In this document: positions 1-7,609 of the stretch, in pieces | Layout of the letters: each line of letters begins with the position of its first letter | How positions within the stretch are numbered: the first letter of the stretch is position 1 | NCBI GenBank assembly: GCA_947458585.1 | Contig: CANGYY010000020.1 | Span: 1-49,281 of the forward strand | Source: Cyclobacteriaceae bacterium | GTDB taxonomy: Bacteria > Bacteroidota > Bacteroidia > Cytophagales > Cyclobacteriaceae | Reading direction: 5' to 3' | DNA: 49,281 nucleotides | Notes under the pieces: generated by a model | Database searches by the model: none | What the model was told of the DNA's origin: nothing | The model's input: only the letters and a program-made list of their open reading frames with translations | Program-made: the position numbers and the translations under genes

Positions 1-93
1 GGTGGTTTTTAAACTGAATGAGTTCTAGGGACTCTAAAATCATGTGAACGGCGAATTATTTGCTTTGCATCCTAATTTTTAGGTCGGGATTAG

Positions 94-101
94 TATATTT
101 G
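94..101 (+). promoter_or_regulatory. -7 element upstream of pdhA
   Basis: TATATTTG fits the Bacteroidota -7 consensus TAnnTTTG and ends 33 bp before the chosen pdhA start. No TTG lies at the expected 17-23 bp upstream distance (the nearest, at 65-67, is 26 bp away), so only half of the promoter is convincing. A short CCTAA/TTAGG hairpin lies at 71-83. Confidence 0.4.
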
Positions 102-134
102 AGGCCTAAAATAGCACATTTTGATCAGTACCCT

Positions 135-1154
135 ATGGCAAAGAAAACTGCAGCGGCAAAGACCAAGGTAAACTACTCCAAAGAGACGTACGCGTATTGG
201 TACGAAAGCATGCTTTTAATGCGGCGTTTTGAGGAAAAAGCAGGTCAATTGTATGGCCAACAGAAGATCAGAGGATTTTGTCACTTGTACATCGGTCAGG
301 AGGCTTGCGCCTCTGGAGCAATCACTGCCTTGACTAAGGATGACAAATGGATTACAGCTTACCGTTGCCATGCCCATCCACTTGGTTTGGGTACCGATCC
401 TGGAGCTATTATGGCGGAATTGTATGGCAAAGCCACTGGAACCACCAAAGGAAAAGGGGGCTCCATGCACATTTTTGATAAGGAACGAAATTTCCTAGGT
501 GGTCATGGAATTGTAGGTGCACAGATCCCGATGGGTTTGGGCGTAGCCTTTGCCGAAAAATATGCAGGCACCAAAAATCTATGTATTGCGAAGATGGGGG
601 ATGGTGCAGTGCGTCAAGGTGCAGTCCATGAGGCCTTCAACCTAGCCATGATCTACAAAAGCCCAGTGATTTTTGTGATTGAAAATAACGGCTATGCCAT
701 GGGTACCTCCGTAGCGCGTACCTCCAATGTGACCGAATTGTATAAAATTGGAGAGGCTTACGACATGCCTTCTTTCCCTGTAGATGGAATGAATGTAGAA
801 GCCGTGCACGAGGCAGTAGCTGAAGCAGCTGCTCGAGCTCGTCGAGGCGATGGGCCTACGCTTTTGGAATTCAGAACCTACCGATTCAAAGGACACTCCA
901 TGTCTGATCCGCAGAAATACCGCAGCAAGGAAGAAGTAGAGGAATACAAGCAGCGCGACCCAATTGAGCAGGTGCTTGCTACCATTCAAGACAATGAACT
1001 GATGACCGAAGCGGAAATCGAAGCAATCAATAAAAAAGTAAAAACTCAAGTGGATGAGGCGGTAAAATTTGCCGAAGAGTCTCCTTGGCCAGATGGCATG
1101 GATGCCTTCAAGGACGTGTACGTTCAGGAAGACTATCCTTTTGTAATGGAATAA
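135..1154 (+). CDS. pdhA: Pyruvate dehydrogenase E1 component, alpha subunit
   Basis: The product (339 aa) is the thiamine-diphosphate-binding alpha subunit of the pyruvate dehydrogenase E1 heterotetramer, which decarboxylates pyruvate and passes the acetyl group to E2 lipoyl domains. The TPP/Mg motif is visible: GDG at residues 155-157 and NN at 184-185. Also present are the phosphorylation-loop-like YRFKGHSMSDP stretch and the N-terminal LMRRFEEK and GQEA segments typical of the family. The frame is open 25 codons upstream, but MAKKTAAAK at 135 is the natural start; the upstream extension is not conserved-looking. No E1 beta or E2 gene is adjacent. A two-subunit branched-chain 2-oxoacid dehydrogenase is the alternative, but overall the protein reads as PdhA. 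Confidence 0.93.
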   Translation: MAKKTAAAKTKVNYSKETYAYWYESMLLMRRFEEKAGQLYGQQKIRGFCHLYIGQEACASGAITALTKDDKWITAYRCHAHPLGLGTDPGAIMAELYGKATGTTKGKGGSMHIFDKERNFLGGHGIVGAQIPMGLGVAFAEKYAGTKNLCIAKMGDGAVRQGAVHEAFNLAMIYKSPVIFVIENNGYAMGTSVARTSNVTELYKIGEAYDMPSFPVDGMNVEAVHEAVAEAAARARRGDGPTLLEFRTYRFKGHSMSDPQKYRSKEEVEEYKQRDPIEQVLATIQDNELMTEAEIEAINKKVKTQVDEAVKFAEESPWPDGMDAFKDVYVQEDYPFVME

Positions 1155-1181
1155 GCGCCGCGAAGGCCACACAGGGACTGC

Positions 1182-1210
1182 TTGTGTAATTGATAAAAAA
1201 CGTATATTTG
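1182..1210 (+). promoter_or_regulatory. Bacteroidota-type promoter for the TPR protein
   Basis: TTG at 1182-1184, an 18-bp spacer, then TATATTTG at 1203-1210 match TTG-N17-23-TAnnTTTG. The -7 box ends 19 bp before the ATG at 1230, giving a short leader. It lies between the pdhA stop and the TPR gene, so the TPR gene has its own promoter. Confidence 0.65.
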
Positions 1211-1229
1211 CGACCGAAATTTGAGCAAC

Positions 1230-1934
1230 ATGGCTAAGAAAGAAACAAAAAAATCAGACCAAAACGAACTTATCGAAAACCCTGAGGTAATCGCAGAGAA
1301 GTTAGTTCCTGGAGAGGATTTTTTGAAAAGTAACAGCAAAATACTAGCAGGAGTAATTGCGGTAGCTATAGTATTGATTGGAGGAATTCTGTTTTTCCAA
1401 TACAATACTCAACAGCAAAATGAAAAAGCGCAAGCTGAAATGTTTCAGGCGGTTTATTTCTTTGAACAAGACAGCGTGGACTTCGCATTGAATGGAGATG
1501 GCATCAACAAGGGTTTTTTGAATATCATTGAAAGCTATCCACGTACTGATGCGGCCAACTTGGCACATTTCTACACCGGATCTATTTATCTTTCTCAAAA
1601 GAAATTTGAAGATGCGTTAACGCACCTACAAGAATTTTCTTCTGACGACTACTTGGTGCAGGCTAAGGCTTACTCCTTGGTTGGTGATGCCAACTTGGAG
1701 TTAGGCAAGACCGAAGAGGCGATTGCACAATACACCAAAGCTGCTCGCACAAACGAAAACAAGTTTATGTCTCCAAAATACTTGGCCAAACTTGCTGTAG
1801 CACAGGAAGAAGCTGGTAAGGTAGAAGACGCAATCAAAACCTATGCAGAAATCGAAGAGAAGTACTACGAGTCTTTTGAATTTGCTGCTGCACGAAAACA
1901 TAAAGCACGCTTGGAAGGCCTTGCCGCTAAGTAA
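1230..1934 (+). CDS. Membrane-anchored tetratricopeptide repeat protein
   Basis: This 234-aa protein has a charged N-terminal cytoplasmic segment of about 37 residues, one hydrophobic membrane segment (about residues 38-57), and a helical remainder with TPR-like pairs such as AKAYSLVGDANLELGK and AIAQYTKAART. The layout (short cytoplasmic tail, one membrane span, periplasmic TPRs) resembles YfgM/BamD-adjacent scaffold proteins. The exact role is unknown; scaffolding of envelope complexes is an inference. An in-frame TTG lies three codons upstream (1221), but ATG at 1230 beginning MAKKETKK is preferred. A promoter precedes it and a terminator follows, so it is probably monocistronic. Confidence 0.8.
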   Translation: MAKKETKKSDQNELIENPEVIAEKLVPGEDFLKSNSKILAGVIAVAIVLIGGILFFQYNTQQQNEKAQAEMFQAVYFFEQDSVDFALNGDGINKGFLNIIESYPRTDAANLAHFYTGSIYLSQKKFEDALTHLQEFSSDDYLVQAKAYSLVGDANLELGKTEEAIAQYTKAARTNENKFMSPKYLAKLAVAQEEAGKVEDAIKTYAEIEEKYYESFEFAAARKHKARLEGLAAK

Positions 1935-1955
1935 TGCTTTGGATAAGTATACTAG

Positions 1956-1988
1956 AAGAGTAAGGCGCTTGGTGTCTTACTCTTTTTT
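1956..1988 (+). terminator. Rho-independent terminator after the TPR gene
   Basis: AAGAGTAAG (1956-1964) pairs perfectly with CTTACTCTT (1976-1984) around an 11-nt loop. The T stretch runs through 1988. It lies 22 bp after the stop codon. Confidence 0.8.
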
Positions 1989-2020
1989 GTTTTAACCCCA
2001 TTTCCCCCCAATCCTTTTCT

Positions 2021-2497
2021 ATGGCCAGTTCCTTAAAAAACCTCAGCGATTATAGCGCCCACAACTTGATTGATGTTTCCAAAAAGCGTTTTGCGGTAGT
2101 GGTCTCCGAATGGAACGCGGAGGTCACTGAATCCTTGTATTCCGGAGCCTATGAAACTCTGCTTCAGCATGGAGTGAATCCCAAAAACATCGTTCGCAAG
2201 CAGGTTCCGGGTTCCTTCGAACTTTCACTAGCTGCCCAGTGGTGTGCGCAAGATGAGCAGATCGATGCAGTGATTTGCCTAGGCTGTGTGATTCAAGGAG
2301 AAACCCGCCACTTTGACTTTATCTGCGATGCGGTAGCACATGGGATCACCCAAGTAAGTTTGAAGTACAACAAACCAGTCATCTTTGGGGTCCTCACCCC
2401 CAACACCCAGCAGCAAGCCCTTGACCGAGCGGGAGGAAAGCATGGCAACAAGGGAGATGAGGCCGCCATCACGGCCATCAAAATGCTTGGATTCTAA
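2021..2497 (+). CDS. ribH: 6,7-dimethyl-8-ribityllumazine synthase
   Basis: This enzyme condenses 5-amino-6-ribitylaminouracil with 3,4-dihydroxybutanone 4-phosphate, the penultimate step of riboflavin synthesis. The 158-aa length is normal. Diagnostic blocks are VPGSFELSLAA, GCVIQGETRHFDFIC with the catalytic histidine at residue 97, and FGVLTPNTQQQALDRAGGKHGNKG with the phosphate-contacting arginine near 136. The ATG at 2021 gives the usual short N-terminal extension before the first beta strand. It starts a probable operon with the aspartate kinase 24 bp downstream; no other rib gene is nearby and no FMN riboswitch was seen. Confidence 0.95.
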   Translation: MASSLKNLSDYSAHNLIDVSKKRFAVVVSEWNAEVTESLYSGAYETLLQHGVNPKNIVRKQVPGSFELSLAAQWCAQDEQIDAVICLGCVIQGETRHFDFICDAVAHGITQVSLKYNKPVIFGVLTPNTQQQALDRAGGKHGNKGDEAAITAIKMLGF

Positions 2498-2521
2498 CAA
2501 ACCTATTTAACTGATTTACAC

Positions 2522-3841
2522 GTGAAAATAATGAAGTTTGGAGGGACCTCCGTGGGACGTCCCGAACGGATGCATCAAGTGAAGGACTTGATCACCCGAA
2601 GCACAGAGCCAACTTTAGTGGTGCTGTCCGCCCTATCTGGGACGACCAATTCCTTAGTAGGTATTGGGGAAGCTTTGGCCGCTGCCGACAAGGTACTTGC
2701 CAAGGAGCGAATTGACACCCTACATGCCCATTATTTGAATTTTTACCCTGAGTTGTTGGCAAGCCCATCTGCCAGAGCAAAGGCAGAGGAAATTCTGAAA
2801 GAACACTTTGAGTTTTTGAACATCCTACTCAAAATCTCATTCAACGAAGCGATTCAACGGGATATTTTGGCTCAAGGAGAATTGCTATCGACCAAGCTTT
2901 TTCATACGCTGTTGGAAGAACTGGGAATTCCCTCGGTCTTGTTGCCGGCTTTGGATTTCATGAGTATTGATGAAAATTCCGAGCCGGAGCTGGGGAAAAT
3001 TTCGGAGCGCTTGAAAGCCCTCCTTGCACAATTTCCTGATCAGCGCCTCTTCATCACCCAAGGATATATCTGTAAAAACCACCGCAACGAGGTAGACAAC
3101 TTAAAGCGAGGCGGAAGTGACTATACCGCTTCCCTAGTAGCTGCAGCCATACAGGCATCGGTATGTGAGATATGGACTGACATTGATGGCATGCACAACA
3201 ATGATCCCCGCGTCGTAGATCGAACCCGTCCCATAGCAGAGATGTCCTTTGACGAGGCGGCGGAGTTGGCCTATTTTGGAGCCAAAATCCTACACCCTGC
3301 TTCCATTTGGCCAGCCCAACTGCACAATGTGCCTGTAAGACTTCTGAATACCATGGACCCTGCTGCGGCAGGTACCCTGATCAAAGCAGAGGTAGCAGAA
3401 AAGGGAGTAAAAGCCATTGCTGCCAAGGATGGCATCACTGCCATCAAGATCAAATCCTCTCGAATGCTTTTGGCCTATGGATTTTTGCGCCGCATCTTCG
3501 AAGTCTTCGAATCCTTTAAGACTCCAATCGACATGATTACTACCTCTGAGGTAGCCGTGTCTGTGACCATTGATGACTTGAGCCATTTGGAGCAAATCGT
3601 AGAAGAATTGCGACGCTTTGGCACCGTAGAGGTGGACTCTAACCAGGCGATTGTCTGCGTGGTAGGAAATCAGGTGGCGGAAACGAAAGGGGCAATTCAA
3701 TCGGTCATGGATTCGCTGGTGGATATTCCTGTTCGTATGGTGTCTTTTGGAGGAAGCAAACACAATGTATCCATCTTGATCGATGCCCAATACAAGGTGC
3801 AGGCACTCAAAAGCCTCAATGAAGGCGTATTTACCTGGTAA
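2522..3841 (+). CDS. lysC: Aspartate kinase
   Basis: It phosphorylates aspartate to open the lysine/threonine/methionine (diaminopimelate) pathway. The protein (439 aa) begins with the KFGGTSVG nucleotide-binding motif at residues 5-12. It also carries the RGGSDYTA and WTDIDGM...NDPR kinase-core motifs and, from about residue 305, two ACT-type regulatory segments, consistent with feedback control. It is monofunctional: no homoserine dehydrogenase domain follows. The GTG start at 2522 (MKIMKFGG) resembles homologues; ATG at 2531 is the alternative. The next pathway gene, asd, lies about 24 kb away on the other strand. Confidence 0.93.
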   Translation: MKIMKFGGTSVGRPERMHQVKDLITRSTEPTLVVLSALSGTTNSLVGIGEALAAADKVLAKERIDTLHAHYLNFYPELLASPSARAKAEEILKEHFEFLNILLKISFNEAIQRDILAQGELLSTKLFHTLLEELGIPSVLLPALDFMSIDENSEPELGKISERLKALLAQFPDQRLFITQGYICKNHRNEVDNLKRGGSDYTASLVAAAIQASVCEIWTDIDGMHNNDPRVVDRTRPIAEMSFDEAAELAYFGAKILHPASIWPAQLHNVPVRLLNTMDPAAAGTLIKAEVAEKGVKAIAAKDGITAIKIKSSRMLLAYGFLRRIFEVFESFKTPIDMITTSEVAVSVTIDDLSHLEQIVEELRRFGTVEVDSNQAIVCVVGNQVAETKGAIQSVMDSLVDIPVRMVSFGGSKHNVSILIDAQYKVQALKSLNEGVFTW

Positions 3842-3853
3842 TTTGCTAGAAAA

Positions 3854-4177
3854 ATGTCTGAGCCCAAACCTGGATTTCTGCAGCGTCTGCAAAGCAAATG
3901 GCAGCTGAAAAGCCTTACTCAAGTGCTTTTGGTTTTGCTTGTTTTTGCCTGTACAGGTACTACCATCTTACTGATCAAAAATCCAATCCTTGCTTTTTTT
4001 GGCATCGAAAGAGGTGGAGGGTTTATGAACACCCTCGCGTACCTACTGCTGGTGCTGCCCTTGTACCAAATTATGCTGTTGATCTATGGCTTTATTTTTG
4101 GACAGTTTCGCTTCTTTTGGGAAAAGGAAAAGCAATTGGTGAAGCGGATTGGGGGAATTTTTATCCGAAAAAAATAG
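3854..4177 (+). CDS. DUF6787 family small membrane protein
   Basis: This 107-aa protein has two hydrophobic membrane segments, about residues 22-45 and 55-82. The order QRLQSKWQL, LVFACTGTTILLIKNP, LPLYQIMLLIYGFIFGQFRFFWEKEK matches what I recall of DUF6787, a Bacteroidota family sometimes mislabelled as a diacylglyceryl transferase fragment. Function is unknown. It begins 12 bp after the aspartate kinase stop, so co-transcription is likely, and it ends 10 bp from the convergent recG stop. Confidence 0.7.
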   Translation: MSEPKPGFLQRLQSKWQLKSLTQVLLVLLVFACTGTTILLIKNPILAFFGIERGGGFMNTLAYLLLVLPLYQIMLLIYGFIFGQFRFFWEKEKQLVKRIGGIFIRKK

Positions 4178-4187
4178 GACCTCAAGA

Positions 4188-6305
4188 TTAACTGATCCGA
4201 CTCCAGTTGACAGCAGTCTTTTTTTGCTGCCGTACCTGTCGAAGGATAGCGAAGTGTTCTGGACTTTCTAAGGTAGGATCTGCAGCCAATACTTGCTGCG
4301 CAGCATCTCGTGCTAAGGTGAGGAGTGGAGCATCTTTACTCAAGTCCGCAATCAAGAGGTCGGTGATGCCACTTTGTTGGGTTCCCATCAGGTCGCCTGG
4401 ACCACGTAGCCTCAAGTCGACATCCGCGATTTCAAAACCGTCGTTGGTGCGTACCATCGTTTCCAAGCGGATTCTAGAATCCCGGCTGAGTTCGTACTTG
4501 CTCATCAGGATGCAGTAACTCTGTTCGGCACCCCGTCCCACCCTGCCTCGTAGCTGATGCAGCTGGGAGAGTCCAAATCGCTCTGCATTTTCAATGATCA
4601 TCACGGAGGCATTGGGTACATTGACCCCAACCTCAATCACCGTGGTGGCCACCATGATCTTCGTTTCCCCTTTCACAAATCGCTGCATCTCGTAATCCTT
4701 GTCCTCGGCTTTCATACCCCCGTGGACGATGCTCAGCGGAACTTGCGGAAATGCCCGCGCAATGCTTTCGTAGCCATCCATGAGATTTTTGAGGTCTAGG
4801 CTTTGGGACTCTTCGATCAGTGGATAGACGATGTACACCTGCCGACCTTTTTTGATCTCCTCCTGCATAAAACCAAAGACCTTGAGGCGATCCTTATCGT
4901 AGCGGTGCACCGTTTGAATGGGCTTCCGCCCGGCAGGAAGTTCGTCAATCACGGAGACCTCCAGGTCCCCATACAGCGTCATGGCCAAGGTGCGTGGAAT
5001 AGGGGTAGCCGTCATGACAAGCACATGGGGCTGGTACTGCTCATTTTTTGCCCACAATTTGGCCCGTTGGGCTACGCCAAATCGATGCTGTTCATCGACG
5101 ATGGCCAAGCCCAGGTTTTTGAATTTGACGACCTCTTCCAAAAGCGCATGCGTTCCTACCAGGAGGGTCAACTCCCCGGACTCCAAGGCTTCATGCAAGA
5201 CTTTGCGAGCGGCTTTTTTGGTGGAACCGGTAAGCAAGGCTATCTGCAGACCCATGGAAGTAGCAAAGTGGCGTAAGCCTTCGTAGTGCTGGTTTGCTAG
5301 AATTTCCGTAGGAGCCATCAAGCAAGTTTGCGCCCCTGAGCCTATCGCGAGCAGCATGCTGATAAATGCCACCATGGTCTTTCCGCTTCCTACATCTCCT
5401 TGAATCAGACGATTCATCTGCTTGCCGGAACGCATGTCTCCAAAAATTTCTCGAATCACCCGTTTTTGTGCGTTGGTCAGTTCAAAAGGGAGGTGCTGGG
5501 TGTAAAAGTCAGTTAGCAGTTGGGTGGATCCGAGTACCTGCCCAAGAGATTTTTCCGTCCGGGTTACTTTCAAGGTAAGTAATCGCAATTGGAGGTAAAA
5601 AAACTCCTCAAATTTCAAGCGCTTGCGTCCCTGAGAAAGTCCCTCAGGACTGCTGGGGAAGTGAATTTGTCGAATGGCTTCCTTTTTTCCCATCAGACGG
5701 TACTGATCCAGAATCCCGGGAGACAAGGTTTCTTGCACCTGTGGGTACACTAGCGGTAGCAATTGTTCCAGAATGCGGGAAAGGCCTCTTGAATCTAGAA
5801 ATCGGGCCCTCAGTTTCTCGGTGGTGGAGTAGACAGGCTGAAATTTATTTCGGGCTTCATTTGCCGCGGTAATCGGCTCCATCTCCGGGTGGGCCATGCT
5901 CCATTTACGACCAAAAAGCGCAGGCTTACCCAAGAAAATATAGGAGGCGCCAAGAGGCAATTTCTTCAAGACCCAAGTGATGCCTTTAAACCAGGTCATC
6001 TCCATTTCTCCTGTATCGTCTACCACTACAGCCACTAGTCGCTTTTTGGAACCCATACCGACCAAGTCAATGCTTTTGATTCGGGCGATCACTTGGACAT
6101 GCTCCAATTCCTCGTGGAGGTCCTTGATTTTCAAAAAGGTGCTGCGGTCCTCGTAGCGGAAAGGATAGTGCTGTAGCAGGTCCCCATAGGTGAAAATACC
6201 CAATTCCTTATTCAAAAGTTCGGCCTTCTGTGGGCCAACCCCCTTGAGGTATTCGATGCGGGTATCAAAGATGGTAGACAAGGTTTCTTTTTTTGGGTAG
6301 AGCAA
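4188..6305 (-). CDS. recG: ATP-dependent DNA helicase RecG
   Basis: RecG remodels and regresses stalled replication forks and branch-migrates Holliday junctions. The 705-aa frame has the N-terminal wedge/OB region (EYLKGVGPQKAELL then about residues 60-150), Walker A GDVGSGKT at 303-310 and the DEQH box at 404-407. It also has helicase C motifs (VATTVIEVGVNVPNA, QLRGRVGRG) and the C-terminal TRG-like FEIADVDLRLRGPGDLMGTQQSG. No ATG is available: TTG at 6305 and TTG at 6281 (giving LSTIFDTRIEYL) are the candidate starts, and the second fits family N-termini slightly better. It is convergent with the DUF6787 gene. Confidence 0.95.
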   Translation of the reverse strand: MLYPKKETLSTIFDTRIEYLKGVGPQKAELLNKELGIFTYGDLLQHYPFRYEDRSTFLKIKDLHEELEHVQVIARIKSIDLVGMGSKKRLVAVVVDDTGEMEMTWFKGITWVLKKLPLGASYIFLGKPALFGRKWSMAHPEMEPITAANEARNKFQPVYSTTEKLRARFLDSRGLSRILEQLLPLVYPQVQETLSPGILDQYRLMGKKEAIRQIHFPSSPEGLSQGRKRLKFEEFFYLQLRLLTLKVTRTEKSLGQVLGSTQLLTDFYTQHLPFELTNAQKRVIREIFGDMRSGKQMNRLIQGDVGSGKTMVAFISMLLAIGSGAQTCLMAPTEILANQHYEGLRHFATSMGLQIALLTGSTKKAARKVLHEALESGELTLLVGTHALLEEVVKFKNLGLAIVDEQHRFGVAQRAKLWAKNEQYQPHVLVMTATPIPRTLAMTLYGDLEVSVIDELPAGRKPIQTVHRYDKDRLKVFGFMQEEIKKGRQVYIVYPLIEESQSLDLKNLMDGYESIARAFPQVPLSIVHGGMKAEDKDYEMQRFVKGETKIMVATTVIEVGVNVPNASVMIIENAERFGLSQLHQLRGRVGRGAEQSYCILMSKYELSRDSRIRLETMVRTNDGFEIADVDLRLRGPGDLMGTQQSGITDLLIADLSKDAPLLTLARDAAQQVLAADPTLESPEHFAILRQVRQQKKTAVNWSRIS

Positions 6306-6389
6306 GTTACCGCAGGACCTTGGATTTTGCCAAGACTTTGCGGGAAATTGTCGGAAAGGAAAAATTAAGGATTTACTCCTACTCGTCTG

Positions 6390-7445
6390 CTATAGTTGTG
6401 CAGCGAATTGAGCAAAACGTGCGCGGTATGCCTGCTGACTTTGGAGCAATGCCAACTGATTTTTGGCACGGTGGAGGTTTTGAAGTGGGTAAGTGACCCG
6501 GTAGTAAACATTCCCCTCCAAGTGGTCGGTCAAAAAGCGCAGACCCATGATCAAGGTCATGATCTCTCCGCCAAACAAAAGGGAATCCTTTTCCTCAGCA
6601 GAAAGAGCTCCTTCCAAGCCTTCTAGGTAGCCCGAAAGCAACTCTTCCACCAGTTCCGGAAGGGCCTGAATCTGACTCCACTCGGTGCTCGTTTCGGGTA
6701 GGCTGCAAGCAACAGTTCGCACCAGATCCCCAAAATCATACATCAGGTAGCCTCCCATCAGGGTATCCAAATCCACTAAGGCTTCTACTTTTTCAAGCGT
6801 AGGAGCAAAAATCAGGTTGTTGATTTTGGTGTCGTTGTGCATTACCCGAAGGGGTAATTGGTCAAGTTGCTTCAAGTAGTAGTCGACCAAAGGCTGCTGT
6901 GCCAGGTAGCCTTCCAGGAGGCCTTGTTCCTCTTCAGGCAAGGAGGGCAGGTCTTGAGCAACCTCTTTCAATCGCGCATAGCGCAAATCAAGTCGATGAA
7001 ACTTGGGAATGGTCTCCTCAAATGCAGCTGCTGGGAGTGGGGAAGCCCAGGCGGCGAACTTCCCATAAGCCTGAGCGGCAATTCTGGCTTGGGCGGGTTG
7101 CTGCACCTGTTGTAGGGTAGTGCCCTGGACAAAGTCAAAGAGGCGGTACTGCTTTCCTTCGATGCTTGCGAGTCCTTTGCCTTCTCGTGTGAGTAAAGGC
7201 AGGGGAAGTTCGAAGGGAAGCGGGGCCTGTTGGATGTGCTTGGAAAGTAGGTGGAGGTTGTGTGCGATGCGTTCTGGAAAACGGAATACTGATGCGTTGA
7301 AGCCCTGTAATATCCATTTGTTATCCGATTGGCGGACTAAAAGGGTTTCGTGGATTAGCCCTTCACCAAAAGGCGAAAGTACAAGGGGAGCATCCGTAAA
7401 TTGTGGGTAGGCCTGCTTCAGGGCGGCGGTGAGCGCATCAAACAT
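6390..7445 (-). CDS. APH-fold kinase, N-acetylhexosamine 1-kinase (NahK)-like
   Basis: The 351-aa protein has the aminoglycoside-phosphotransferase/choline-kinase fold. An N-terminal LSPFGEGLIHETLLV nucleotide loop is followed by the catalytic loop HNDTKINN (residues 203-210, catalytic Asp 205) and VDLDTLMGG (224-232) with the metal-binding aspartates. The HNDTKxNN plus xDLDT combination resembles NahK, which phosphorylates GlcNAc/GalNAc at C1, rather than antibiotic kinases. The divergent neighbour is a sodium:solute symporter, which would fit uptake and activation of a sugar, but this pairing is an inference. Substrate is unproven; other small-molecule kinases of the fold are possible. Confidence 0.7.
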   Translation of the reverse strand: MFDALTAALKQAYPQFTDAPLVLSPFGEGLIHETLLVRQSDNKWILQGFNASVFRFPERIAHNLHLLSKHIQQAPLPFELPLPLLTREGKGLASIEGKQYRLFDFVQGTTLQQVQQPAQARIAAQAYGKFAAWASPLPAAAFEETIPKFHRLDLRYARLKEVAQDLPSLPEEEQGLLEGYLAQQPLVDYYLKQLDQLPLRVMHNDTKINNLIFAPTLEKVEALVDLDTLMGGYLMYDFGDLVRTVACSLPETSTEWSQIQALPELVEELLSGYLEGLEGALSAEEKDSLLFGGEIMTLIMGLRFLTDHLEGNVYYRVTYPLQNLHRAKNQLALLQSQQAYRARFAQFAAQL

Positions 7446-7570
7446 GGTACGAAAATAGAAAAGAAACCAAGCAATCGATAGGTGGCAACAAGATTTGGAA
7501 AAAATTGGGAATAGTATTGAGTTGGTGGGATCAAGAAAAAAATTGAAAAAGCCCCGTGGTCTTCACCAAA

Positions 7571-7578
7571 TATTTTTG
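7571..7578 (+). promoter_or_regulatory. Possible -7 element for the symporter gene
   Basis: TATTTTTG matches TAnnTTTG and lies 31 bp upstream of the chosen ATG at 7610. The nearest upstream TTG (7543-7545) is 25 bp away, slightly too far, so this is a half-site call. The 164-bp divergent gap 7446-7609 should hold promoters for both genes. Confidence 0.35.
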
Positions 7579-7609
7579 TTTATTGTCAGTTCAATCAACC
7601 CAAAATTCA

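Noticed and set aside
3290..3922. Long open frame on the minus strand opposite the aspartate kinase gene.
   Set aside because: Its translation has no recognisable features and it lies wholly opposite conserved coding DNA.
4803..5276. 157-codon open frame on the plus strand inside recG.
   Set aside because: Antisense shadow of conserved helicase motifs with no family resemblance.
6390..7445. Aminoglycoside resistance gene.
   Set aside because: The APH fold is shared by many kinases; HNDTKINN with VDLDT fits N-acetylhexosamine-kinase-like proteins better, and no resistance context exists.
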